DNA of 5,360 bases from Beijerinckiaceae bacterium (GTDB lineage Bacteria > Pseudomonadota > Alphaproteobacteria > Rhizobiales > Beijerinckiaceae). Numbering within the stretch: position 1 is the first letter of the stretch; each line of letters starts with the position of its first letter. Below the pieces are notes generated by a model that saw nothing but the letters and a program-made list of their open reading frames with translations, had not been told where the DNA came from and searched no databases. Positions 1 to 5,360 of the stretch are shown here, in pieces. The DNA lies in contig CANGOK010000222.1 of the NCBI GenBank assembly GCA_947455285.1, forward strand, positions 1 to 5,360. Direction: 5' to 3'. The translations under genes were made by a program, and so were the position numbers.

Positions 1-1079
1 ACGAGATTGGCAAGGGCCTGACCGATCAACTCTCGGCTACCGAGCATGGTGAGCGGCTCTTCTGCGTCGAGGGTAAGCGTCACCTCCTGTTCTTCAGCAA
101 CAGCGTCATAGAGCTCTGCGACATCGCGAGCGACCTCGGCCAGATCGAAAGCCTCCATCGCCTCCTGCCTTGAGCCAGACTCCAGCCGCGCGATCATCAA
201 CAGCGCATTGAAGACCCGGATCAGTCCATCGGATTCCTCGACTGCTTTTTCCAGACTTGCGCGATACTCTTCGGGCGAGCGTTCGCCACGAAGCGCTTCT
301 TCAACACCGTTTCTCAAACGTGTCAGCGGCGTCTTGAGATCATGCGCAATGTTATCGGAGACCTCCTGCATTCCTTTCATTAGTTCGCCGATGCGATCCA
401 ACATGGCGTTGAGACTGCTGGCGAGACGGTCGATTTCATCGCCGCTGCCAGCTTCAGGTAGGCGACGCGTGAGATCGCCGCCCATGATCGATTTCGCTGA
501 AGCGCTCATGGCGTCGACGCGGCGCAGCACGCGCATGGCGACGAAAATGCCCCCTGCGGTGCCAATCAATGTGAGCCATCCAAGAGAGGTGAGAAGCGCA
601 CGCAACATCAGACCGCGTAGGGTCTCGCGGTCTTCAAGATCGTGACCCACGAGCAGGCGAAACCCGCCCTGCAATAAAAAGATGCGCGCCAGCGCGCGAT
701 GCTCGGCGATGACGCCGTCGGCGCGTGCGTAGCGGGTCTCGATGAGGCCCGGCCGATCAAGCACGCCAACGGGCAATTGCGCCACATTGCCCGCAATGCG
801 CTCACCCGCGAAGGTCGTCACGAGATAGAGCGATGAACCCGGCTGGTTGGCGCGCCGCTCCACACTCTCCACCAGTCGACGAATGCCGCCCTGCCGATAC
901 TGATCGGCGAGTCCGGTGATCTCGGCCTCCACGGTCTGGTCAATTTGATCGTCGAAGAGATCCTTCACATTCATGCCGACGCGCATCAGCACAATGCCTG
1001 CGCCAATGGCGAAGAGGATGAGATAGACAAGCGAAAGCTTGAAGACTGTGGTGCGAAGGAGTTTACCGAGCGCCGTCAC
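1..1079 (-). CDS. Sensor histidine kinase of an OmpR-type two-component system (3' end beyond the window)
   Basis: This is a membrane histidine kinase, partner of the response regulator just upstream; 359 complete codons are visible and the gene runs off the left edge. In order it shows a membrane segment at about residues 15-32, a periplasmic sensor region of about 125 residues, a second membrane segment at about 160-180 (around Trp168), a HAMP linker at about 181-233, and a HisKA domain with H-box NIAHDLKTPLTRLR, where His246 is the predicted phosphorylation site. The window ends in ALANL, which looks like the beginning of the N-box, so most of the ATP-binding domain is not seen. The start is the GTG at 1079-1077: an in-frame TGA lies two codons upstream, and this start leaves a short basic N-terminus before the first membrane segment. 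It overlaps the regulator gene by 17 bases and has only a weak Shine-Dalgarno site, suggesting translational coupling. The sensor region matches no ligand-binding domain I recognise, so the signal is unknown. Confidence 0.93.
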   Translation of the reverse strand, partial: MTALGKLLRTTVFKLSLVYLILFAIGAGIVLMRVGMNVKDLFDDQIDQTVEAEITGLADQYRQGGIRRLVESVERRANQPGSSLYLVTTFAGERIAGNVAQLPVGVLDRPGLIETRYARADGVIAEHRALARIFLLQGGFRLLVGHDLEDRETLRGLMLRALLTSLGWLTLIGTAGGIFVAMRVLRRVDAMSASAKSIMGGDLTRRLPEAGSGDEIDRLASSLNAMLDRIGELMKGMQEVSDNIAHDLKTPLTRLRNGVEEALRGERSPEEYRASLEKAVEESDGLIRVFNALLMIARLESGSRQEAMEAFDLAEVARDVAELYDAVAEEQEVTLTLDAEEPLTMLGSRELIGQALANL

Positions 1080-1758
1080 GGATCATATATCCAGCGCCGC
1101 GAATGGTGTGCAGCAAGGGAGCAGCGTGGCCCTTGTCGATTTTGGCGCGCAAGCGCGAGACGTGAACATCTATGACATTCGTCTGCGGATCAAAATGATA
1201 GTCCCAGACGTTCTCAAGCAGCATGGTGCGCGTCACGACCTGCCCGGCATGTTTCATGAGATATTCAAGCAAGCGAAACTCGCGTGGCTGCAGCACGATC
1301 TCCTTGCCCGCGCGGGTCGCTGAATGGCCAAGGCGATCAAGCTCGAGATCACCGACGCGATAGATGGTGGGCTCATGGCTGGCCCCGCCCCGGCGCCGCG
1401 CCAGCACTTCGACGCGCGCCAGCAATTCGGAAAAGGCGTAGGGCTTGGCTAGATAATCATCGCCTCCCGCGCGCAGGCCCTTCACCCGGTCATCCACCTG
1501 CCCAAGAGCGGAGAGGATCAACACCGGTGTTTCGATCTTCTGTTCGCGCAACCCGCCGATCAGCGAGAGACCATCGAGCTTCGGCAACATGCGATCGACG
1601 ATCAGCACATCGTAAGAACCTTCACTGGCGAGCCCATAGCCCTCCAACCCATCCGCCGCATGGTCGGCGAGGTGGCCTGCCTCACGGAAGGCCTTCGCCA
1701 GATAGGCTGCGGCCTCGCGATCATCCTCGATGATGAGAATCCTCATGGCCGCCATCAT
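1063..1758 (-). CDS. OmpR/PhoB-family two-component response regulator
   Basis: A 231-residue DNA-binding response regulator, phosphorylated by the adjacent kinase and acting in the cytoplasm as a transcription factor. The receiver domain covers about residues 5-120: acidic pocket Asp12/Asp13 in RILIIEDD, phosphoacceptor Asp55 in LIVDRMLPKLDG, switch Ser83 in LILSALG, and Lys105 in YLAKPY. A winged-helix Trans_reg_C domain follows at about 136-229, with the recognisable stretches LQPREFRLLEYL, NVIDVHVSRLRAKID and TIRGAGYMI. All key residues are present and the length is typical. I chose the ATG at 1758 because GAAGG (1769-1765) lies six bases upstream; the ATGs at 1755 and 1746 are alternatives, the latter giving the common family start MRILIIEDD. 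An in-frame TTG at 1773 lies inside the terminator T-run and is unlikely. The gene begins 13 bases after an intrinsic terminator, so its transcription needs readthrough or its own promoter. Regulon unknown. Confidence 0.95.
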   Translation of the reverse strand: MMAAMRILIIEDDREAAAYLAKAFREAGHLADHAADGLEGYGLASEGSYDVLIVDRMLPKLDGLSLIGGLREQKIETPVLILSALGQVDDRVKGLRAGGDDYLAKPYAFSELLARVEVLARRRGGASHEPTIYRVGDLELDRLGHSATRAGKEIVLQPREFRLLEYLMKHAGQVVTRTMLLENVWDYHFDPQTNVIDVHVSRLRAKIDKGHAAPLLHTIRGAGYMIRDGAR

Positions 1759-1764
1759 AAACCG

Positions 1765-1769
1765 CCTTC
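1765..1769 (-). promoter_or_regulatory. Ribosome binding site of the response regulator
   Basis: The minus strand reads GAAGG here, followed by six bases and the ATG at 1758. This spacing favours the 1758 start over the ATG at 1746, which would lie 18 bases away. The site sits two bases beyond the T-run of the upstream terminator. Confidence 0.65.
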
Positions 1770-1771
1770 GC

Positions 1772-1803
1772 AAAAAACGGCAGGCCGAAGCCGGCCTGCC
1801 GTT
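1772..1803 (-). terminator. Intrinsic (Rho-independent) terminator after the protease gene
   Basis: On the minus strand there is a perfect 12-bp inverted repeat, AACGGCAGGCCG and its complement CGGCCTGCCGTT (1803-1792 and 1787-1776), around a four-base GCTT loop, running into six T residues at 1777-1772. It lies 23 bases after the TGA of the protease gene. On the plus strand the stem is not followed by a T-run, so it acts in the minus direction only. It should end most transcripts coming from the protease or ccm genes before the two-component pair. Confidence 0.88.
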
Positions 1804-1826
1804 CGCATCACTGGAAACGCCCGTCG

Positions 1827-3347
1827 TCAGGTAGCAGGCTGGGCGGCGAGAGCCACGAAGCGGGCGTTGTCGCCAGACTTCACGCGCAGCAGCACAGCCT
1901 TGCGGCCCTCCTTGCGGGCGCTCGCCAGCGCCTTTTGCACGTCAACCGGGCTCGTCACCGGCTGACCTGCGGCCTCAAGAATAACATCCCCCGTACGCAG
2001 CCCTTTGGCGGCGGCGGCGCCGTCAGGGTCGACCCCGGCGACAACCACGCCAGCTTCTCCATTGCGCGAAGGCGCTAGCGTCAGGCCAAACTTTTCGAGC
2101 GGCGCCTCGCGCTCCGCAGGGGCGGCCTGCGCCTTGGCCTGCTTGTCGCCCGGAAGGGCGCCAAGCTTAAGGCTCGCCGTCTTCTCGGCGCCATCGTGCA
2201 GGTAAGTCAGCTGCACCTTGGTCTCAGGCCCCATGGACGCGATGCGGCGGGAGAGTTCACGGGGGCTTTCGATTTTGTCGCCATTCACGCCGGTGATGAC
2301 GTCGCCGGATTTCAGCCCCGCCGCCTGCGCGGGCGAGTTAGGTTGCGTCTCCGCCACAAGCGCGCCCTTGGTGGAGCGCAGCCCCATTGAGTCTGCGATC
2401 TCTTCCGTCACGGGCTGGATCTGCACGCCGATCCAGCCGCGGGCCACCGCGCCCTTGTCTTTCAGCGAGGCGATGACGTCGCGGGCGACTTCTGAGGGAA
2501 TTGCGAAGCCGATGCCCACGCTGCCGCCGGAAGGCGAGTAGATGGCGGTGTTCACGCCCACCACTTCGCCATTGGCGTTGAAGGTCGGCCCACCCGAATT
2601 GCCCCGGTTCACCGGCGCGTCGATCTGCAGGAAGTCGTCATAGGGGCCCGAGCCAATGTCACGGCCACGGGCCGAAACGATGCCCGCCGTCACAGTGCCG
2701 CCAAGGCCGAACGGATTGCCAACCGCGATCACCCAATCGCCAACGCGCGGCGCTGCGCTGCTGAAGGACACGGACTTATAAGTTCCGGCATCCTTGATCT
2801 TGAGCAGGGCGAGATCGGTCTTGGGATCGGTTCCAACCACGCTGGCGCTCACCGAGCGGCCATCGTCGAGCTTCAGACTGACATCGCCGCTGGCATTCTC
2901 GACAACATGGTTGTTCGTCACCACATAGCCGTCAGGTGAAATGATGAAGCCTGAGCCCTGCGCCTGGCCCATGCGAGGACCAGGAGGGCGCCCGCCGTTC
3001 ATGCCCGGCATTCCGTTTTCACCAAAGCGGCGGAAGAACCGCTCAAGCGGATCGCCGGGCGCCAACCTCGGCGTGCCGCGATCATGGTTTTCATCGGCGC
3101 TGGCGTCGGCGCTTTCGACCACATTCACCTTCACGGAAACAACGGCGCCGCGCACACGCTCCACCACATCGGCGAAAGAGGGCGCGCCATGGTTCTGCAT
3201 GGCCTGCGTCATATTCTGCGCATGAGCATGATAGACGCCCAGATGGCCATGGGTCGCCACGCCGCCAATCACGAGCGCCGCCGTCGCGCCGAGCAGGACG
3301 GTGCGGAGCCGAGGGCGCTTGGTCTCTGACTTGTTCGGATTCGACAT
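1827..3347 (-). CDS. degP: Periplasmic DegP/HtrA (Do) family serine protease with two PDZ domains
   Basis: A 506-residue HtrA-type protease, a usual size for the two-PDZ members, which degrade or hold misfolded proteins in the periplasm. A signal peptide covers about residues 1-44: basic start, hydrophobic stretch LLGATAALVIGGVA, likely cleavage after AHA. The trypsin-like domain carries the full catalytic triad: His147 in TNNHVV, Asp178 in TDLALLKI, and Ser251 in GNSGGP. Between about residues 105 and 130 there is a Gly/Pro/Met-rich stretch where the regulatory LA loop of Do proteases is expected. PDZ1 spans about 303-397 (GWIGVQIQPV, SPAQAAGLKSGDVI) and PDZ2 about 415-500 (AAAAKGLRTGDVI), joined by an Ala/Lys/Glu-rich linker. 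The start ATG has an AGGAG site eight bases upstream. It follows ccmH after 111 bp and ends in TGA before a strong terminator. The exact paralogue (DegP, DegQ or MucD type) cannot be fixed from this sequence alone. Confidence 0.95.
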   Translation of the reverse strand: MSNPNKSETKRPRLRTVLLGATAALVIGGVATHGHLGVYHAHAQNMTQAMQNHGAPSFADVVERVRGAVVSVKVNVVESADASADENHDRGTPRLAPGDPLERFFRRFGENGMPGMNGGRPPGPRMGQAQGSGFIISPDGYVVTNNHVVENASGDVSLKLDDGRSVSASVVGTDPKTDLALLKIKDAGTYKSVSFSSAAPRVGDWVIAVGNPFGLGGTVTAGIVSARGRDIGSGPYDDFLQIDAPVNRGNSGGPTFNANGEVVGVNTAIYSPSGGSVGIGFAIPSEVARDVIASLKDKGAVARGWIGVQIQPVTEEIADSMGLRSTKGALVAETQPNSPAQAAGLKSGDVITGVNGDKIESPRELSRRIASMGPETKVQLTYLHDGAEKTASLKLGALPGDKQAKAQAAPAEREAPLEKFGLTLAPSRNGEAGVVVAGVDPDGAAAAKGLRTGDVILEAAGQPVTSPVDVQKALASARKEGRKAVLLRVKSGDNARFVALAAQPAT

Positions 3348-3355
3348 CTGAAGTT

Positions 3356-3360
3356 CTCCT
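3356..3360 (-). promoter_or_regulatory. Ribosome binding site of the protease gene
   Basis: A strong AGGAG on the minus strand lies eight bases before the ATG at 3347, supporting that start. It directly abuts the foot of the leader hairpin at 3361-3392. Confidence 0.8.
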
Positions 3361-3392
3361 CGACAGAGGTCTGGCGCTTTGCGCCGCTGTCG
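3361..3392 (-). repeat. Imperfect inverted repeat (possible mRNA hairpin) in the protease leader
   Basis: On the minus strand CGACAG (3392-3387) pairs with CTGTCG (3366-3361), and inside these arms GGCGC (3385-3381) pairs with GCGCC (3377-3373) around a three-base AAA loop. The two helices are separated by a single base on one side and six on the other. No T-run follows, so it is not an intrinsic terminator. It ends immediately before the AGGAG of the protease gene and could influence translation or mRNA stability. The role is inferred only; I could not identify a convincing promoter in the 111-bp gap (3348-3458). Confidence 0.5.
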
Positions 3393-3458
3393 AAGATCAA
3401 GATGCCAAGGCGCGACTTACGCGGCGCTTGCTGGAAGATGAAACTTTGTTAATGCGGC

Positions 3459-3911
3459 CTAGCCGCCAAGCAGCTTGTCTAGCCGCGCCTGTTCGTCAGC
3501 GCTCAGATCCGCCGCAGCGGAAGGGGCCGCCCGTCTGCGCGAGGCCATGAGCAGGCCGAACCCGCCGAGCAATAGCACCAGCAGTGGCGAGCCCCACAGC
3601 AACAACGTGCCGATGCGCAGCGGAGGGTTCAGGAGAATGAAATCGCCGTAACGCTGAACCAGAAAGTCGCGCACCTGATCGTCCGTATCGCCAGCCTTGA
3701 TCCGTTCGCGCACAAGCAGACGAAGATCGCGAGCAAGCGGCGCATGGGAATCGTCGATGGACTGGTTCTGGCAGACAAGGCAGCGCAGATCAGCAGAGAG
3801 ATCGCGCGCCCGCGCCTCAAGCGCCGGATCAGCCAGCGCCTCGCCGGGCTCGACCGCCTGCGCGGGCGACAGCAACATCAGGCAGGCGAAAAGGGCGAAT
3901 AGGCGAAGCAT
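3459..3911 (-). CDS. ccmH: Cytochrome c maturation protein CcmH (CycL)
   Basis: A 150-residue CcmH, the membrane-anchored thiol-disulfide protein that acts on the CXXCH cysteines of apocytochrome c before heme attachment by CcmF. A signal sequence occupies about residues 1-19 (cleavage near AQA/VEP). The family motif LRCLVCQNQ follows, with redox cysteines Cys44 and Cys47, then the helical part of the domain including DFLVQRYGDFILLNPP, one membrane segment at about 100-122, and a short charged cytoplasmic tail. It lacks the C-terminal TPR domain of E. coli CcmH, as is normal in alphaproteobacteria, where that part is the separate protein CcmI (CycH). The ATG at 3911 lies six bases after the ccmF stop, with GGAG at 3924-3921 inside the ccmF end; a TTG directly before it (3914) could also serve. 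The tight spacing implies one transcript with ccmF and coupled translation. Confidence 0.96.
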   Translation of the reverse strand: MLRLFALFACLMLLSPAQAVEPGEALADPALEARARDLSADLRCLVCQNQSIDDSHAPLARDLRLLVRERIKAGDTDDQVRDFLVQRYGDFILLNPPLRIGTLLLWGSPLLVLLLGGFGLLMASRRRAAPSAAADLSADEQARLDKLLGG

Positions 3912-3917
3912 CAAGGC

Positions 3918-5360
3918 TTACTCCGCAGGCTGCGCAGCCACGCGCGCGCGGCGTGCGACGCCGATGCGCAGGCGCCGGTCGGAGAGCGACAGCGCGCCGC
4001 CCATCGACATGAGCAAGGCGCCGATCCAGATCAGCGCGACATAGGGCTTCCAATAGAGCCGCGCATCCAGAGAACCATCGGGGTTTTGCTCCGACAAGCT
4101 CACATAGACCTGACCAAGCCCCAGGGTCGCAATGCCAGCCTCAGTGGTCGGCATCTGCCGCGCGGGATAAAAGCGCCGCGCTGGGTCGATGCTGGCGATC
4201 ACGGCGCCGCCTGAGCGGATCTCCATCGGCGCGACCGTGGCCTGAAAATTCGGACCGGGACGCTTCACGATCTCACGCACCTGAAGCTCATAAGGCCCAA
4301 GCTGGATGCGATCGCCAGGCTTCACCGCCTGCACCAGTTCAACGCCCCAGCCCGTCGCCGCGAGACCAAAGAGCGTGACGCCGACGCCCGCATGGGCGAA
4401 GGCCGTGCCCCAGGCCGAACGCGGCAGGCCAAGCGCGCGCGACAGCGCAACGATCGAACTCACGCCGCGACCAGCGATGCGACCATAGACTTCGACAAAG
4501 GAACCAATGATGAGATAGGCGGCGATGGCGACGCCCACCACCGATAGCACAGGCCCGCCACGAAGCGCGCCAAGGAACAAAGCCGCAGCGAAGCCCGCTG
4601 CGACCGCCACCGTCAGCCGCTGCGCAGCGCCGAATAAATCACCGCGTTTCCAGGCGAGCATTTGCCCCAGCGGCATCACCAGCAGAATGGGTACGAAAAG
4701 CGGGCCGAAGGTCAGGTTGAAGAAGGGCGCGCCGACCGAAATCTTTTCGCCCGTCATGGATTCAAGCGCCAACGGATAAAGCGTGCCGACGAAGACCGTC
4801 GCGCAACAGGTCGTCAGCAAGAGATTGTTCATCACCAGCGCGCCCTCGCGCGATAAGGGCGCGAATATGCCGCCCTGCCGCAACCGCCCTGCCCGCCATG
4901 CGAAGAGCGCCAGCGATCCGCCGATGAAGAAAACGAGGATCGCCAGAATGAACACGCCGCGCGCGGGATCATTGGCGAAGGCGTGAACCGAAGTGAGCAC
5001 GCCTGAGCGCACCAGGAAGGTGCCGAGCAAGGACAAGGAGAAGGCGAGAATGGCGAGAAAGATCGTCCAGATCTTGAGCGCGTCGCGCTTCTCCATCACC
5101 GCCGCCGTATGAAGCAGCGCGGTTCCCGCGAGCCACGGCATGAGCGAGGCGTTCTCGACGGGATCCCAAAACCAGAAGCCGCCCCAGCCCAGCGTATAAT
5201 AGGCCCAGTAGGACCCCATCGCGATGCCCAGCGTCAGAAAGACCCAGGCCAGCAATGTCCAGGGCCGCACAAATCGCGCCCATGCCGCGTCAATGCGTCC
5301 GCAAATTAACGCGGCTGCCGCGAAGGAGAAGGTGATGGAGAAGCCGACATAGCCGAGATA
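3918..5360 (-). CDS. ccmF: Cytochrome c maturation heme lyase subunit CcmF (CycK), 5' end beyond the window
   Basis: C-terminal 480 residues of CcmF, the polytopic inner-membrane protein that joins heme delivered by CcmE to apocytochrome c with CcmH. The open frame runs from the window edge (YLGYVGFS...) to TAA at 3920-3918; with a usual length near 650, about 175-180 N-terminal residues are missing. The GTG at 5270 is internal, since the family sequence continues upstream of it. Seen here are the WWD heme-binding motif WGGFWFWDPVENAS (about 59-72 of the fragment), then LLHTAAV (His84) and VRSGVLTSVHAFANDP (His126). The 42-residue spacing of these histidines fits E. coli His261 and His303 as I recall them. 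His323 in FAHAGVGVTLFG probably corresponds to the last heme-ligand histidine. Many membrane helices, a periplasmic region at about 340-435, and a final helix near 440-460 complete the family pattern. The second Trp of the usual WGGWWFWDP is Phe here. Confidence 0.97.
   Translation of the reverse strand, partial: YLGYVGFSITFSFAAAALICGRIDAAWARFVRPWTLLAWVFLTLGIAMGSYWAYYTLGWGGFWFWDPVENASLMPWLAGTALLHTAAVMEKRDALKIWTIFLAILAFSLSLLGTFLVRSGVLTSVHAFANDPARGVFILAILVFFIGGSLALFAWRAGRLRQGGIFAPLSREGALVMNNLLLTTCCATVFVGTLYPLALESMTGEKISVGAPFFNLTFGPLFVPILLVMPLGQMLAWKRGDLFGAAQRLTVAVAAGFAAALFLGALRGGPVLSVVGVAIAAYLIIGSFVEVYGRIAGRGVSSIVALSRALGLPRSAWGTAFAHAGVGVTLFGLAATGWGVELVQAVKPGDRIQLGPYELQVREIVKRPGPNFQATVAPMEIRSGGAVIASIDPARRFYPARQMPTTEAGIATLGLGQVYVSLSEQNPDGSLDARLYWKPYVALIWIGALLMSMGGALSLSDRRLRIGVARRARVAAQPAE

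Noticed and set aside
681..702. GC-rich near-palindrome around GCGCGC in the kinase gene
   Set aside because: It is imperfect, lies within the periplasmic-domain coding sequence, and is explained by high G+C Arg/Ala codons.
1284..1733. A 149-codon open frame on the plus strand, opposite the response regulator, and other plus-strand frames such as 208-645 and 2941-3225
   Set aside because: They lie antisense to well-supported genes, have low-complexity Arg/Ala/Pro/Ser-rich translations typical of high G+C shadow frames, and show no recognisable domain.
1827..1900. Possible promoter for the two-component pair in the 3' end of the protease gene (TTCGTG, 17 bases, TGCTAC)
   Set aside because: Both hexamers match the sigma-70-type consensus poorly, and such matches are expected by chance in coding sequence.
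3393..3458. Possible promoter elements (CTTGGC, CTTGATC, TTAACA) upstream of the protease gene
   Set aside because: No -35-like element has a convincing -10 partner at suitable spacing; a promoter may exist but cannot be placed from the sequence.
3440..3475. Short GCGGC-TAG-GCCGC stem around the ccmH stop codon as a possible terminator
   Set aside because: The stem is only five base pairs and is followed by ATTAACAAAG rather than a T-run, so it does not qualify as an intrinsic terminator.
3870..3911. A lipoprotein-like cysteine in the CcmH signal region (LFAC)
   Set aside because: The cysteine lies in the middle of the hydrophobic stretch, Phe at -2 does not fit a lipobox, and a normal cleavage site (AQA) follows; CcmH is anchored by its C-terminal membrane segment.
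3829..4053. Minus-strand open frame across the ccmF-ccmH junction, and a similar one at 4969-5283
   Set aside because: Both are out-of-frame readings of ccmF and ccmH, which carry clear family motifs in their own frames.

Overview
This window looks like ordinary chromosomal DNA from an alphaproteobacterium, most likely of the order Hyphomicrobiales (Rhizobiales). The evidence is high G+C coding sequence, alphaproteobacterial-type Ccm proteins (a short CcmH ending after one membrane segment), and the gene order ccmF - ccmH - DegP/Do protease - OmpR-type regulator - histidine kinase. That order matches, from memory, the cycK-cycL-degP-two-component segment of rhizobial genomes, where cycH and cycJ lie upstream and glnE downstream. 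The genus cannot be settled from the sequence alone.

All five genes lie on the minus strand, so transcription runs from position 5360 towards 1. Positions 5360-3918 hold the C-terminal 480 residues of CcmF, cut by the window edge. CcmH follows six bases later (3911-3459). A 111-bp gap with an imperfect hairpin next to a strong Shine-Dalgarno site precedes the periplasmic serine protease (3347-1827). A 68-bp gap then carries a near-ideal intrinsic terminator (about 1772-1803). The response regulator (1758-1063) begins 13 bases after the terminator T-run. The histidine kinase (1079 to beyond 1) overlaps the regulator by 17 bases and is cut by the window edge at its ATP-binding domain.

CcmF and CcmH work together in the last steps of cytochrome c maturation: CcmH handles the apocytochrome CXXCH thiols and CcmF joins heme to them. 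The DegP-type protease handles misfolded envelope proteins. The regulator and kinase form a complete two-component pair whose signal is not evident from the sequence. No mobile element, RNA gene, CRISPR array or foreign-looking island was seen, and no new system is claimed. The points worth a second look are regulatory: the terminator between the protease and the regulator, and the hairpin in the protease leader.
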